DNA from: Burkholderiales bacterium
Lineage (GTDB): Bacteria; Pseudomonadota; Gammaproteobacteria; Burkholderiales; Burkholderiaceae_C
DNA: 64,000 nt
Assembly (NCBI GenBank): GCA_021414305.1
Contig: JAIOOS010000022.1
Location: 1-64,000 of the forward strand
Reading direction: 5' to 3'
Positions 23,943-37,925 of the stretch are shown here, one piece after another. The notes below the pieces were generated by a model that saw only the letters and a list, made by a program, of their open reading frames with translations, made no database searches and was not told the origin of the DNA. Positions within the stretch are counted from its first letter, which is position 1, and each line of letters begins with the position of its first letter. Both the position numbers and the translations under genes were made by a program.

Positions 23943-26315
23943 GTGCATCGGCCCGCCCCAACTCACCCGCTCGTCACTCCCGAACCGCGCCATCCGTCCG
24001 GACAACGGCTCCTGCCGCTCGGTGCGCTTGCCGCCGGCTTCGGCCTCTTCAACGTCGCGGCGCTCGCCCAGGTGGCGCCGGCCGCGCCGGCCGCACCGGC
24101 CGCGCCCGCCTCGGCCGCCTCCGCGGCGAAAGGCGCGACCGCCAAGGACGGCACCGTGCTGCAGACGATCTCGGTCAATGCCAAGGTGGAGACCGACCAG
24201 AACTCGGTCCGGGCGACGACCAGCACCGTCGGCCGCGGCAACCAGGAGTTGCGCGACATTCCGCAGTCGGTGACCGTCATCACCGAGAAGCTGATGGAAG
24301 ACCGCCGCGTCGACACCGTGAAAGAGGCGCTGCACTACACCGCCGGCATCAGCTTCCAGGCCGCCGAAGGCGGCGAGGAAGACATCCGCCTGCGCGGCTT
24401 CTCCCTCACCGCCAGCGGCGACATCTTCGTCGACGGCGTCCGCGACACCGCGTTCTACGAGCGCGACGTCTTCAACTTCGACCGGATCGAGGTGCTGCGC
24501 GGCTCGGCCTCGATGCTGTTCGGCCGCGGCTCGACCGGCGGCGTGGTCAACCAGGTCAGCAAGGCGCCGCTGCTCACGAACATCAGCGAGGTCTCGACCT
24601 CGGTCGGCTCCGGCCGGTACCTGCGGCTGACCGGCGACTTCAACCTGAAGACCTCCGAGACCTCGGCGTTGCGCCTCAACGCGATGACCAACAACGCCGA
24701 CAACCACGGCAACAAGATCGACAAGTTCGGCGTCGCGCCGACCTTCCGCTGGGGCATCGGCACGGCCGACGAGTTCTCGGTCGGCTACTACTACCTGGAG
24801 AACGACAACGGCGTCAACTACGGCATCCCGTGGCTGCGCGAGAACGACTCTGGCGGCATCGGCGCGACCAACCCGGGCGGCCTGGTCAAGATCGACCCGA
24901 AGAACTACTACGGCGCCGCCAGCGACTACAGCGCCGGCTACGCGTCGTACGGCACGGCCCACTACACGCACCGCTTCCAGGACGGCGGCGAGTGGCACAC
25001 CGTGCTGCGCAGCGGCGGCTACGACCGCGACCAGCGCGCCTCGACGATCCGCTTCTGCGTGCGCACGACCAACGCGCAGACCGGCGTCGTCACCAATCCC
25101 GACTGCCCGACGGTCGCGCCGACCCAGTCGACGCTCACGGACGCGACGCCGCTGACCCGCGGCACCAACAACAAGGTGCAGGACCTGGCGGCGACCTACC
25201 TGCAGACCGACTACACCAACAAGTTCGTCTGGTTCGGCCGGAAGAACGAGATCCTCACCGGCATAGACGCGGCGCGCGAGGAGTTCAACAACTACAACAT
25301 GGTGCTGCCGACCGGCGTCGTCCTCAACAAGAACGATCCGCGCACGACGATCGGCACGCCGAACGACGGCACCTCGGTCGACGAGGGCCTGCGCACGAAG
25401 GTGAAGACGCGCAACTTCGTCGCCAAGGCGCTCGGCGTCTACGCCCAGGACCTGCTCGAGATCGCGCCGACCTGGAAGCTGCTGGCTGGCCTGCGCTGGG
25501 ACAAGTTCTCCGGCGACTACGTCAGCCCGCCGGCGGGCGCCAACCCCGAGCTCTCGCGCTCGCGCTCGGACTCGCTCTGGAGCAGCCGCTTCGGCGCCAT
25601 CTGGCAGCCGAGCGAGACGAGCTCGTGGTACGCGTCGTACGGCACCTCGTTCAATACCTCGGGCGAGCTCTACAACTACGACGCCCAGGGCTCGAACACC
25701 CCGCCGGAGAAGAGCCGCAACATCGAGGTCGGGACCAAGCAGGACCTGTTCGACGGCCGGGTCTCGGCCCGGGTGGCGCTGTTCCACTCGACCAAGTACA
25801 ACGAGCGCAACCGCGACTCGCCCGACGGCCAGCCGCTCGAGTTCTACGTGCTCTCCGGCAAGCGCCACGCGGCCGGCATCGAGCTCGACCTGGCCGGGCG
25901 CATCACGCCGGCCTGGGAGATGTTCCTCTCGTACGCCTTCATCCCGATCGCCAAGATCGACGAGGTCGGGCCGGGGGGCACGCTGACCGGCGAGCTGGAG
26001 GGACAGCGCCCGTCGATGACGCCGCGGCACAGCGGCACCGTGTTCACCAGCTACCAGGTCACGCCGGCGATCCGGGTCGGCGGCGGTCTCAACTTCCGCA
26101 GCTCGCAGACGCCCAATCGCAACCCGCCGGGCATCGTCGCGCCGAGCTTCGTCACCGGCGACCTGCTGGCCGAGTACGCCTTCAACCCGCAGATCGCCTT
26201 CAAGCTCAACGTCATCAACGTCACCAACAAGCTCTACGCCGATTCGCTCTATACCGGCCACTACATCCCCGGCCAGCCGCGAACGGTGTACGCGACGATG
26301 ACGGCGCGCTTCTGA
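23943..26315 (+). CDS. TonB-dependent siderophore receptor
   Basis: This 790-residue outer-membrane receptor has an N-terminal signal and an Ala/Pro linker. The plug domain (about 75-200) contains [20 protein letters not shown] and [19 protein letters not shown], and a 22-strand barrel ends in Phe (TARF). The plug and barrel resemble catecholate receptors of the Fiu/FepA group, but the ligand cannot be fixed by sequence. GGAAG precedes a GTG start at 23943. It lies directly downstream of hemP and upstream of a PiuC-type gene, the usual partner of Fiu-like receptors. Confidence 0.92.
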   Translation: MHRPAPTHPLVTPEPRHPSGQRLLPLGALAAGFGLFNVAALAQVAPAAPAAPAAPASAASAAKGATAKDGTVLQTISVNAKVETDQNSVRATTSTVGRGNQELRDIPQSVTVITEKLMEDRRVDTVKEALHYTAGISFQAAEGGEEDIRLRGFSLTASGDIFVDGVRDTAFYERDVFNFDRIEVLRGSASMLFGRGSTGGVVNQVSKAPLLTNISEVSTSVGSGRYLRLTGDFNLKTSETSALRLNAMTNNADNHGNKIDKFGVAPTFRWGIGTADEFSVGYYYLENDNGVNYGIPWLRENDSGGIGATNPGGLVKIDPKNYYGAASDYSAGYASYGTAHYTHRFQDGGEWHTVLRSGGYDRDQRASTIRFCVRTTNAQTGVVTNPDCPTVAPTQSTLTDATPLTRGTNNKVQDLAATYLQTDYTNKFVWFGRKNEILTGIDAAREEFNNYNMVLPTGVVLNKNDPRTTIGTPNDGTSVDEGLRTKVKTRNFVAKALGVYAQDLLEIAPTWKLLAGLRWDKFSGDYVSPPAGANPELSRSRSDSLWSSRFGAIWQPSETSSWYASYGTSFNTSGELYNYDAQGSNTPPEKSRNIEVGTKQDLFDGRVSARVALFHSTKYNERNRDSPDGQPLEFYVLSGKRHAAGIELDLAGRITPAWEMFLSYAFIPIAKIDEVGPGGTLTGELEGQRPSMTPRHSGTVFTSYQVTPAIRVGGGLNFRSSQTPNRNPPGIVAPSFVTGDLLAEYAFNPQIAFKLNVINVTNKLYADSLYTGHYIPGQPRTVYATMTARF

Positions 26316-26340
26316 GCCGGCGCGATATCCTCCGACGACG

Positions 26341-27030
26341 ATGCTGCTTCACGTGGCCCAGGTGCTGACGCCGCAGGAGCTCGCCGGCATGCGCGAGACG
26401 CTGGCCGGCGCCTCCTGGGGCGACGGGCGCGCCACGTCGGGCGCCCAGTCGGCCCATGCCAAGAACAACGAGCAGCTCGCGCAGGGCCGGCCCGAGCTTC
26501 CCGGCCTGCAGCAGACGGTGCTGACGGCGCTGAACCGGCACGCGACGTTCTTCTCGGCGGCGCTGCCGCGGCGGATCCTGCCGCCGATGTTCAACCGCTA
26601 CGCCGGCGCCGCCAACGCCTTCGGCAACCACATCGACAACGCGATCCGCTACCTGCCCGGCCGCCAGGGCGAGCGGGTCCGGACCGACATCAGCTGCACC
26701 CTGTTTCTCGCCGAGCCCGACGAATACGACGGCGGCGAGCTGGTCATCGAGGACACCTACGGCGCGCAGCGGGTCAAGCTGCCGGCCGGCGACATGGTGA
26801 TCTATCCCGGCACCAGCGTGCACCGGGTCGAGCCGGTGACGCGCGGCGCGCGCCTGGCCAGCTTCTTCTGGGTCGAGAGCATGGTGCGCAGCGACGAGCA
26901 GCGCAGCCTGCTGTTCGCGATGGACATGCACCTGATGCGCCTGCGCGAAACCGTCGGCGAAACCGAAGCCGCCGTGATCGGCCTGACCGGCACGTACCAC
27001 AACCTGCTTCGCCTCTGGGCCGACGTCTGA
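26341..27030 (+). CDS. Fe(II)/2-oxoglutarate dioxygenase, PiuC/YbiX family (PKHD-type)
   Basis: This 229-residue cytosolic enzyme has the iron-binding triad H97-x-D99 (in NHIDNAIRY) and H161 (SVHRVEPV), with R171 as the expected 2-oxoglutarate ligand, in a double-stranded beta-helix. PiuC/YbiX proteins occur beside catecholate siderophore receptors and are iron-regulated; their substrate is not established. The gene begins 25 bases after the receptor gene. Confidence 0.93.
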   Translation: MLLHVAQVLTPQELAGMRETLAGASWGDGRATSGAQSAHAKNNEQLAQGRPELPGLQQTVLTALNRHATFFSAALPRRILPPMFNRYAGAANAFGNHIDNAIRYLPGRQGERVRTDISCTLFLAEPDEYDGGELVIEDTYGAQRVKLPAGDMVIYPGTSVHRVEPVTRGARLASFFWVESMVRSDEQRSLLFAMDMHLMRLRETVGETEAAVIGLTGTYHNLLRLWADV

Positions 27031-27076
27031 GGCGCCGGCCGCCTTTCCCTTCAACCCTCCACTCCGCCTTTTCGCC

Positions 27077-27358
27077 ATGAACCGATCCCTCATCCGCTCC
27101 GCCCTCGCCCTCGTCGTCCTCCTCGCCGGCATGGCCCCGGCCTTCGCCCAGCACGCCGAGAAGTGCGAACCGATCCCGCAGGCCGAGTGGAAGCCGCAGG
27201 CCGAGCTCGAGCGCAAGCTCACCAACCAGGGCTGGAAGATCAGCCGGGTCAAGATCACCAACGGCTGCTACGAGGTCTACGGCCGCGACGAGAAGAACCA
27301 GAAGGTCGAGACCTTCTTCCATCCCAAGACCTTCGAGGTCGTCACCGCGCCGAAGTGA
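27077..27358 (+). CDS. Exported PepSY-domain protein
   Basis: The protein has 93 residues: a signal peptide (about 1-24, cut after AFA), then a single PepSY-like fold with QAELERKLTNQGWKISRVKI and a closing HPKTFEVV. A Cys pair (CEPIP and NGCYEVYG) could form a disulfide. The gene ends one base before a b-type cytochrome gene. This pairing recurs in bacteria, where the PepSY protein is thought to be a periplasmic partner of the membrane cytochrome. Confidence 0.85.
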   Translation: MNRSLIRSALALVVLLAGMAPAFAQHAEKCEPIPQAEWKPQAELERKLTNQGWKISRVKITNGCYEVYGRDEKNQKVETFFHPKTFEVVTAPK

Positions 27359-27359
27359 G

Positions 27360-27899
27360 GTGACCGCGCCGCGCCGGGTCTGGGATCCGGCGGTTCGCGT
27401 CCTGCACTGGGCGCTCGCCGCCTCGTTCGCGCTCGGCTGGGCGACGACCGAATGGCTGGGCCGCTGGCACGAGCCGGTCGGCTACGCGGCGCTGGCGATC
27501 GTCGCCGCGCGAATCGCCTGGGGCTTCGTCGGCCCGCGCACTGCGCGCTTCGCCGCATTCGTGCGCGGCCCGCGCGCCACCCTGGCGTATGCGCGACAGG
27601 TGCTGGCCGCTCGCGAGCCGCGCCATCTCGGCCACAACCCGCTCGGCGCCGTCATGGTGCTGGCCCTCTTCGCCTGCATCGGCGGCCTGGCGCTCACCGG
27701 CTGGCTGTACAAGACCGACCGGTTCTGGGGCGACGAAACGGTCGAGCGCATCCACCTCGCGCTGGCCTGGACGATGCTCGCGCTCGTCGTCGTGCACATC
27801 GGCGGGGTCGCGCTGGCGAGCTTTCGTCATCGCGAAAACCTGGTCGCGGCGATGTTCACCGGGAACAAAAGAGCGCCCGAAGAGCGCGACGTCGCGTGA
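27360..27899 (+). CDS. Cytochrome b561-type di-haem membrane protein
   Basis: The protein has 179 residues and four membrane helices. The likely haem-ligand His residues lie in VLHWALA (helix 1), RWHEPVGY (helix 2) and VVHIGG (last helix). It belongs to the prokaryotic b561/hydrogenase b-subunit superfamily, which moves electrons across the inner membrane. In this iron locus, directly after the PepSY protein, it may reduce ferric iron or a ferric siderophore, but that is inference. The GTG start at 27360 follows the previous stop by one base. Confidence 0.87.
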   Translation: MTAPRRVWDPAVRVLHWALAASFALGWATTEWLGRWHEPVGYAALAIVAARIAWGFVGPRTARFAAFVRGPRATLAYARQVLAAREPRHLGHNPLGAVMVLALFACIGGLALTGWLYKTDRFWGDETVERIHLALAWTMLALVVVHIGGVALASFRHRENLVAAMFTGNKRAPEERDVA

Positions 27900-27931
27900 G
27901 GCAGTGACGCGCGGCAACGACAAAACGCGAC

Positions 27932-27966
27932 TTTCACTCTGAAGATTGCATGACTCACGAGTGAAA
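27932..27966. promoter_or_regulatory. Inverted repeat (possible operator) upstream of the SWIB gene
   Basis: TTTCACTC (27932-27939) and GAGTGAAA (27959-27966) form a perfect 8-base inverted repeat separated by 19 bases, in an AT-richer intergenic region between the cytochrome gene and the SWIB gene. Together with the promoter-like boxes just downstream it could be a regulator-binding site. It could also be a fortuitous palindrome. Confidence 0.35.
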
Positions 27967-27971
27967 TCAGC

Positions 27972-28000
27972 TTCTCACTGCTCTATACACGCAGTACTAT
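27972..28000 (+). promoter_or_regulatory. Candidate sigma-70 promoter of the SWIB gene
   Basis: TTCTCA at 27972-27977 and TACTAT at 27995-28000 are spaced by 17 bases and each matches four of six consensus positions. They precede the SWIB start by about 90 bases. The leader in between contains a hairpin (GAAAGCC, 28027-28033, with GGCTTTC, 28039-28045). Confidence 0.35.
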
Positions 28001-28091
28001 TCGCCTCGCGCGGAAGCAGGAGAAATGAAAGCCCACGCGGCTTTCGCCCACTCCGAGCACATCAACCAATCTATTGATGGAGAGAATCAAC

Positions 28092-28490
28092 ATGGCAACT
28101 GCGAAGAAAGCGGCGAAGAAGGCTCCGGCCAAGAAGGCTCCGGCCAAGAAGGCGGCGCCCGCCAAGAAGGCTCCGGCCAAGAAGGCGGCACCGGCCAAGA
28201 AGGCTCCGGCCAAGAAGGCGGCCAAGCCTGCCGCCAAGAAGCGGACGCCGAACGCGGCGTTCATGAAGGCGATGACCCCGAGCGGCGCCCTCTCCGCGAT
28301 CATCGGCGACAAGCCGCTGCCGCGTACCGAGGTGACCAAGAAGGTCTGGGAGTACATCAAGAAGAACGACCTCCAGGACAAGGCCAAGCGGACGATGATC
28401 AACGCCGACGCCAAGCTGAAGGAAATCTTCAAGAAGGCCCAGGTCTCGATGTTCGAGATGACCAAGCTGATCAACAGCCACCTGAGCTGA
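28092..28490 (+). CDS. SWIB/MDM2-domain protein with Lys/Ala/Pro-rich N-terminal tail
   Basis: The protein has 132 residues. Residues 1-52 are a histone-H1-like tail of repeated KKAPA/KKAA units. Residues 57-132 form a SWIB domain ([20 protein letters not shown], then [14 protein letters not shown] and an [11 protein letters not shown] end). Similar proteins in chlamydiae and betaproteobacteria are thought to bind DNA and shape the nucleoid; the tail would give charge-based DNA contact. ATG 28092 has a GAGAG-type site upstream and was preferred to an ATG six codons earlier. A strong terminator follows. Confidence 0.92.
   Translation: MATAKKAAKKAPAKKAPAKKAAPAKKAPAKKAAPAKKAPAKKAAKPAAKKRTPNAAFMKAMTPSGALSAIIGDKPLPRTEVTKKVWEYIKKNDLQDKAKRTMINADAKLKEIFKKAQVSMFEMTKLINSHLS
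28111..28243 (+). repeat. In-frame tandem DNA repeats encoding the SWIB tail
   Basis: Imperfect repeats built from AAGAAGGCTCCGGCC and AAGAAGGCGGC(A/G)CC units run through the 5' part of the SWIB gene. Because the units are multiples of three, gain or loss would lengthen or shorten the basic tail without breaking the frame. Confidence 0.8.
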
Positions 28491-28526
28491 GCCTTTTCGC
28501 CCGCGGCTCGCCGCGGCGCGATGTCG

Positions 28527-28553
28527 AAAGCCGGTGCTTGCACCGGCTTTTTT
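28527..28553 (+). terminator. Intrinsic terminator after the SWIB gene
   Basis: A perfect 8-base GC-rich stem GCCGGTGC/GCACCGGC has a two-base apex, extended by AAA on the left, and runs into six T. It starts 36 bases after the SWIB stop. Confidence 0.92.
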
Positions 28554-28681
28554 CATGGCCGGCCGGATTGCGCGTGTAGGAAAGCCGCCCTCGCCGAAGG
28601 TCGCGTCATCCGACGCGCTCGCGTCGGGCCTGCTTCGATACTTCCCCTGCGTTGCACATCCCGCCCGCAAGGAAAACCATC

Positions 28682-29242
28682 ATGAAGACATTCAAGCTCT
28701 CCTCCCTCGCCCAGGCCGTCGCGATCTGCGCCGGCGCGTTCCTGTTCGCCGGCAACGCCACCGCCGCCAGCGGCGACAAGCCGACCTACGACCAGGCCAA
28801 GGCCTCGGCCAAGGCCGCCTACGAGACCGACAAGAAGGCGTGCGATTCGCTGAGCGGCAACGCCAATGACATCTGCGTTGCCGAAGCCAAGGCCAAGCGC
28901 ACCCGTGTCGACGAGAACGCCGAAGCCGCCTACAAGAACACGCCGAAGGCACGCGAGCACGCGATCCACGAGATCGCCGACGCCGACTACAAGGTCGCCA
29001 AGGAGCGCTGCGACGACAAGGCCGGCAACGACAAGGATGTCTGCGTCAAGGAAGCCAAGGCCGTGATGACCAAGGCCCAGGCCGACGCCAAGGCGACCAA
29101 GACCAGCACCGTTGCCCGCATGGACGCCAGCAAGGACAAGGTCGACGCCGACTACAAGGTCGCGACCGAGAAGTGCGACGCTCTCGCCGGCGATGCCAAG
29201 AGCGCCTGCGTGGCCTCGGCCAAGGCGAAGTACGGGAAATAA
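28682..29242 (+). CDS. Exported hypothetical protein with three Cys-pair repeats
   Basis: The 186-residue protein has a signal peptide (about 1-27, ending ATAA). The mature part contains three related helical units. Each has a Cys in a KKACD/KERCD/TEKCD context, a Gly-rich turn and a second Cys followed by Val (CVAEAKAK, CVKEAKAV, CVASAKAK). Each unit could be a two-helix hairpin closed by a disulfide. It is very rich in Lys, Ala and Asp. I recognise no family or function; a periplasmic location is inferred. ATG 28682 was chosen because it begins the signal peptide and AAGGAAA precedes it; an earlier ATG (28652) adds nothing signal-like. Confidence 0.82.
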   Translation: MKTFKLSSLAQAVAICAGAFLFAGNATAASGDKPTYDQAKASAKAAYETDKKACDSLSGNANDICVAEAKAKRTRVDENAEAAYKNTPKAREHAIHEIADADYKVAKERCDDKAGNDKDVCVKEAKAVMTKAQADAKATKTSTVARMDASKDKVDADYKVATEKCDALAGDAKSACVASAKAKYGK

Positions 29243-29311
29243 GACACGACCCGGCCGCTGCGCGGCTACGGGTGCCGCGCCTTTCGGCGCGGCCTCAGTC
29301 GCGCGGGGCGG

Positions 29312-29920
29312 TCAGGTGTCAGTCCCCAGGCGCCGCTCGAGGAAATCGAGCCGGTCCTGGCCCCAGAACAGTTCGCCGTCGTAGATGTAGCTCGGCGCGC
29401 CGAAGACCCCGGAGTCGATCGCCCGCTGCGAATCGGCTTCGTAGCGATCGTGCACCGCCTGAGATTGCGAGTCGTCGAGGCGCTTTGCCGGCAGCCCGCA
29501 TTCCGCCAGCATCGCCTGCAGCACCGCCGGGTCGGCGATATGCCGCTGCTCGACCCAGACGCCACGCATGATGACGCCGGCGATCTTCATCGCCGCATCG
29601 GTGCCTTCGGCGCCGTCGACGGCGATGATCAGCTTGGCGGCATCGTGGCCGTCGACCGGGAAGTACATCGGCTTCAGATTGAGCGGCCGGCCCAGGTACT
29701 CGCTCCAGCGCTTCAACTCGACCAGCCGGTACGCCTGGCGTTGCGGCGCCCGCTTCGACAGCGGCAGACCGCCCGACACCGGAAACACCCGTCCGAGATC
29801 GACCGGCAGCACGTTGATGGTCGCGCCCGCGGCCTTGGCGATCTCGGCGAAGCGCTCGTGGCCGAGGTAGGTCCACGGCGATTGCGGCGACAGGTAGTAG
29901 TCGATCGTCTTCTGGGTCAC
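29312..29920 (-). CDS. 2-hydroxychromene-2-carboxylate isomerase-like protein (DsbA-family thioredoxin fold)
   Basis: The protein has 202 residues. The N-terminus (IDYYLSPQSPWTYLGHER) places Ser where DsbA has its Cys, as in glutathione-dependent HCCA isomerases. The segments HIADPAVLQAML and SGVFGAPSYIYDGELFWGQD are typical of the family. The characterised enzyme isomerises 2-hydroxychromene-2-carboxylate in naphthalene breakdown, but many homologues lie outside such pathways. No aromatic-degradation operon is visible here, so the substrate is open. It stands alone, downstream of uvrA on the same strand. Confidence 0.88.
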   Translation of the reverse strand: MTQKTIDYYLSPQSPWTYLGHERFAEIAKAAGATINVLPVDLGRVFPVSGGLPLSKRAPQRQAYRLVELKRWSEYLGRPLNLKPMYFPVDGHDAAKLIIAVDGAEGTDAAMKIAGVIMRGVWVEQRHIADPAVLQAMLAECGLPAKRLDDSQSQAVHDRYEADSQRAIDSGVFGAPSYIYDGELFWGQDRLDFLERRLGTDT

Positions 29921-29994
29921 GGCGTCTCCTCCGGGATCGGGAACGGAAGTCTAGGGGTTCGGGTGCGCCCGCGCAGGCGCTGCAGAAAGGCCGC

Positions 29995-33081
<3,087 letters not shown>

Positions 33082-33165
33082 CGGCAGCGTGAAAAGGCGA
33101 ACCGAGCATGATAACGGCGCGCCCTTCGCGGGCGCAAACCGCGAGCCCGCCGAAACGTCAGGGCT

Positions 33166-34575
33166 TCAGCGCCTCGCCGGCGGCAGGGTCGCGCGCAGCC
33201 GGGCGACGACCTCGGCCGGCAAGGGCGCGAACCAGGCCGGACCGGTGACCGGATCGAACAGCACGCCGCCGTCCTCGATGCGCACGATCGCGCCGCTGCG
33301 ACCGTCGCGCTCGAGCAGCAGCGTCGCGGGGGGCGACGACGACGCGGCCAGGGCATCACGGCGGCCGGTGCGATCGCCGGCGGCCTCCCAGCGCGGCGCC
33401 GCGGACTGCACCTGCGCCAGCCAGGTGCGCACGCCAGAGTCGACCGCGATGCTGCCGCCGCCGGCGAGCGGCCTCGACCAGCGTGCGTCCTCGCCGGCCA
33501 GGGCGGCGAGCAAGGGCGCCATCGGTCGCTGCGCGCTCGCTTCGGCACTGTCGAGCGACGAACGACCGAGGGCGCCGAGGGGCGCCGGAGCGCGGGGGGC
33601 AGGTGCCGGCGGGGTCGATCGGGTGGCGGCGGCGGCGCCGTCCTTCTCACCGCTTTCGGCCTTTTTCTGCAGCGCGAAGGGCTCGGCACGGCCGGCCGCG
33701 GCGCCGGGCTGCGGCGTGGGCGGCGCGGGCGGCGCGGGCGGGGCTGGCCGCGGCGCGGCGACGGGTGCGGAGCGTTGGCTGGTGGCGTTGTCGTCGCTCG
33801 GGGCGCGGGCAGGAAAGGGAGTCGGCGCGGCCGGCGTGACCGGCGCGGCGGCGGGGGGAGGAGAAGTCGCCGGTGGAGCGGCTTTCTCGGCGGGCGTCGA
33901 GGGCGCCTGCGGCGCGTCGGGTTTGCCCGCTCGCTCCTTTTGCTCCGCTCTCTCGTCCTCGATCGCGATGCGCGCCTTCGCGTCCGCTTGCGCATTCGCC
34001 TTGTCGCTCGCGCCCTCGCGCGCGCGCTGCTGGCGCTCGGCGCGAGGCGCCGTCGTGGCGTCTGCCTCCTGCGCGGCAGGCGGTCGCGCGGATTTCGCCG
34101 GGGAGGGCGTCGCGTCGCGCGGCACCGGCGGAGCGGCGGTCGGGGCCGCCGGCGGCGCCGTCGCGGGCTGCAACCGATCGTTGTTCGCGGCGGCCTGCTT
34201 CGCCGCTTCCGCCGGAGCCGTGGCCACCGGCGGCGAGGCGGGCGGCGGAAGCATCGTCTCCTCGATCGGTCGATCCCACCACAGCATGCCGACCAGCGTT
34301 GCCGCCATCACGCTGGCGAAGCCGGCGGCGACCTGCGGGCGCGCGAGCCACGACCAGAACTCGAGCACGCGATCGACGAGCGACGGCGTCGCCGCGATGC
34401 GCGGCGCTGCCGCCGTGCGCGCTGCCGCGCGGGCCTCGGCGAGGATCGCATCGCGCAGCGTCGGCGGCGGCGCTGCGCCCGCGTCCGGCGCATGGCGCAG
34501 CGCCTCGCGCAGCCAGGCGTCGTGCTCGGGGCCTGCCGAAGGCACACCGGGCTCCTTCGAAGCGTCGCCGCTCAT
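33166..34575 (-). CDS. Probable anti-sigma factor, single-pass membrane protein with Pro/Ala-rich domain
   Basis: The protein has 469 residues. The N-terminal 75 are cytoplasmic and helical (EHDAWLREALRHAPDAG), one membrane helix lies at about 82-100, and a very Pro/Ala/Lys-rich periplasmic stretch (105-340) leads to a small C-terminal folded part with GAIVRIEDGGVLFDPVTGPA. The start overlaps the stop of the upstream ECF sigma gene (ATGA), the usual coupling of sigma and anti-sigma genes. The assignment rests on that context and topology; I see no zinc-binding HxxxCxxC motif. Confidence 0.65.
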   Translation of the reverse strand: MSGDASKEPGVPSAGPEHDAWLREALRHAPDAGAAPPPTLRDAILAEARAAARTAAAPRIAATPSLVDRVLEFWSWLARPQVAAGFASVMAATLVGMLWWDRPIEETMLPPPASPPVATAPAEAAKQAAANNDRLQPATAPPAAPTAAPPVPRDATPSPAKSARPPAAQEADATTAPRAERQQRAREGASDKANAQADAKARIAIEDERAEQKERAGKPDAPQAPSTPAEKAAPPATSPPPAAAPVTPAAPTPFPARAPSDDNATSQRSAPVAAPRPAPPAPPAPPTPQPGAAAGRAEPFALQKKAESGEKDGAAAATRSTPPAPAPRAPAPLGALGRSSLDSAEASAQRPMAPLLAALAGEDARWSRPLAGGGSIAVDSGVRTWLAQVQSAAPRWEAAGDRTGRRDALAASSSPPATLLLERDGRSGAIVRIEDGGVLFDPVTGPAWFAPLPAEVVARLRATLPPARR

Positions 34576-35210
34576 CGCGCGCCTCCCGGCAGCAGCGGCT
34601 CGAGGTACGCGCCCATGCAGGTTCTCAGCTTGCTCATCGCGTAGCGCAGCCGCGTCTTCGCGGTCTCGAAGCCGACCTCGAGCGCGCGCGCCACCTCGTC
34701 GAGCGCGAGGCCGTCGTCGTGATGCAGGAGAAACGCGCTGCGCTGCGCGAGCGGCAGCTGCTCGAGGCAGAACAGCAGCTTCTCGCCGGCGCGCCGCCAG
34801 AACGCGAGGTCCTCGCCCTTCGGCGCGGCGCCGGCCGGCGCCGGCCAGTGCTGCCAGGCCTCGGCCTCGGGTTGCCAGGGCTCGCCGCCCTCGTCCTCGA
34901 AGGCATCGACCGAGACCTCGCGGCCGCTCTTCCTCAGCAGGTCGATCACCCGGTGATGGGCGAGGGTGAAAAGCCAGGTGCGAAAGCTCGCGCCCTGCGG
35001 CGCCCAGCGCTCGCGCTGGTGCACCACCTTCAGCCAGGTGTCCTGGAACACCTCGTCGGTCTGCGCCGCCAGCGCGGTGCCGAGCAGGCGGCGGATGAAG
35101 CGGTACAGCCCCGACTGGTGGCGCGCATAGAGCTGCTCGAAGGCGGACGCGTCGCCGCGCGCGTAGGCGCTCATCAACGCGTCGTCGGGGGTGTCGTCGG
35201 GGCGTGCCAT
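34572..35210 (-). CDS. ECF-type RNA polymerase sigma factor
   Basis: The protein has 212 residues. Region 2 contains DASAFEQLYARHQSGLYRFI, DEVFQDTWLKV and FRTWLFTLAHHRVIDLLRK. Region 4 contains LPLAQRSAFLLHHDDGLALD, EVARALEVGFETAKTRLRYA and KLR, a complete helix-turn-helix. It directs RNA polymerase to a small regulon in response to an unknown signal. ATG 35210 was chosen because the frame upstream is shadow of recQ's end. It is translationally coupled to the putative anti-sigma factor. Confidence 0.92.
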   Translation of the reverse strand: MARPDDTPDDALMSAYARGDASAFEQLYARHQSGLYRFIRRLLGTALAAQTDEVFQDTWLKVVHQRERWAPQGASFRTWLFTLAHHRVIDLLRKSGREVSVDAFEDEGGEPWQPEAEAWQHWPAPAGAAPKGEDLAFWRRAGEKLLFCLEQLPLAQRSAFLLHHDDGLALDEVARALEVGFETAKTRLRYAMSKLRTCMGAYLEPLLPGGAR

Positions 35211-35283
35211 CGCAGGCTGCAAGTCTGCCGCATGAGGTGTTCTACGTGCGGGGCCGGCCGGCGGGGTGAAACGCCGGGCGGGA

Positions 35284-37203
<1,920 letters not shown>

Positions 37204-37351
37204 CGGGACGGCGATCGTAGTCTGACGCGAAGGGGGAGGCCCACCAGCGGTGGAGGGGGTCGGCGGAGGGACTTCCTGCGAGGGGCTTTCGCGCCGGGGC
37301 CCACGACGGATAATCGTGGCAATCCCGCAGAAAGCAACAACGGAGCCCGCC

Positions 37352-37891
<540 letters not shown>

Positions 37892-37925
37892 GCCCGCTTG
37901 CCGCCGGCCGGTCGCGGCCGGCGAC

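Noticed and set aside
28111-28243. CRISPR-like regular repeats
   Set aside because: The repeats are short, contiguous and in frame with a Lys/Ala/Pro tail; there are no spacers.
29251-29311. GC hairpin between the Cys-repeat protein and the convergent isomerase gene as a terminator
   Set aside because: The stem GCCGCGC/GCGCGGC is clear but no T run follows on either strand, so intrinsic termination is not supported.
29312-29920. Part of an aromatic-degradation pathway because of the HCCA isomerase family
   Set aside because: No ring-hydroxylating or ring-cleaving enzyme genes are nearby, and many members of this DsbA-fold family serve other roles.
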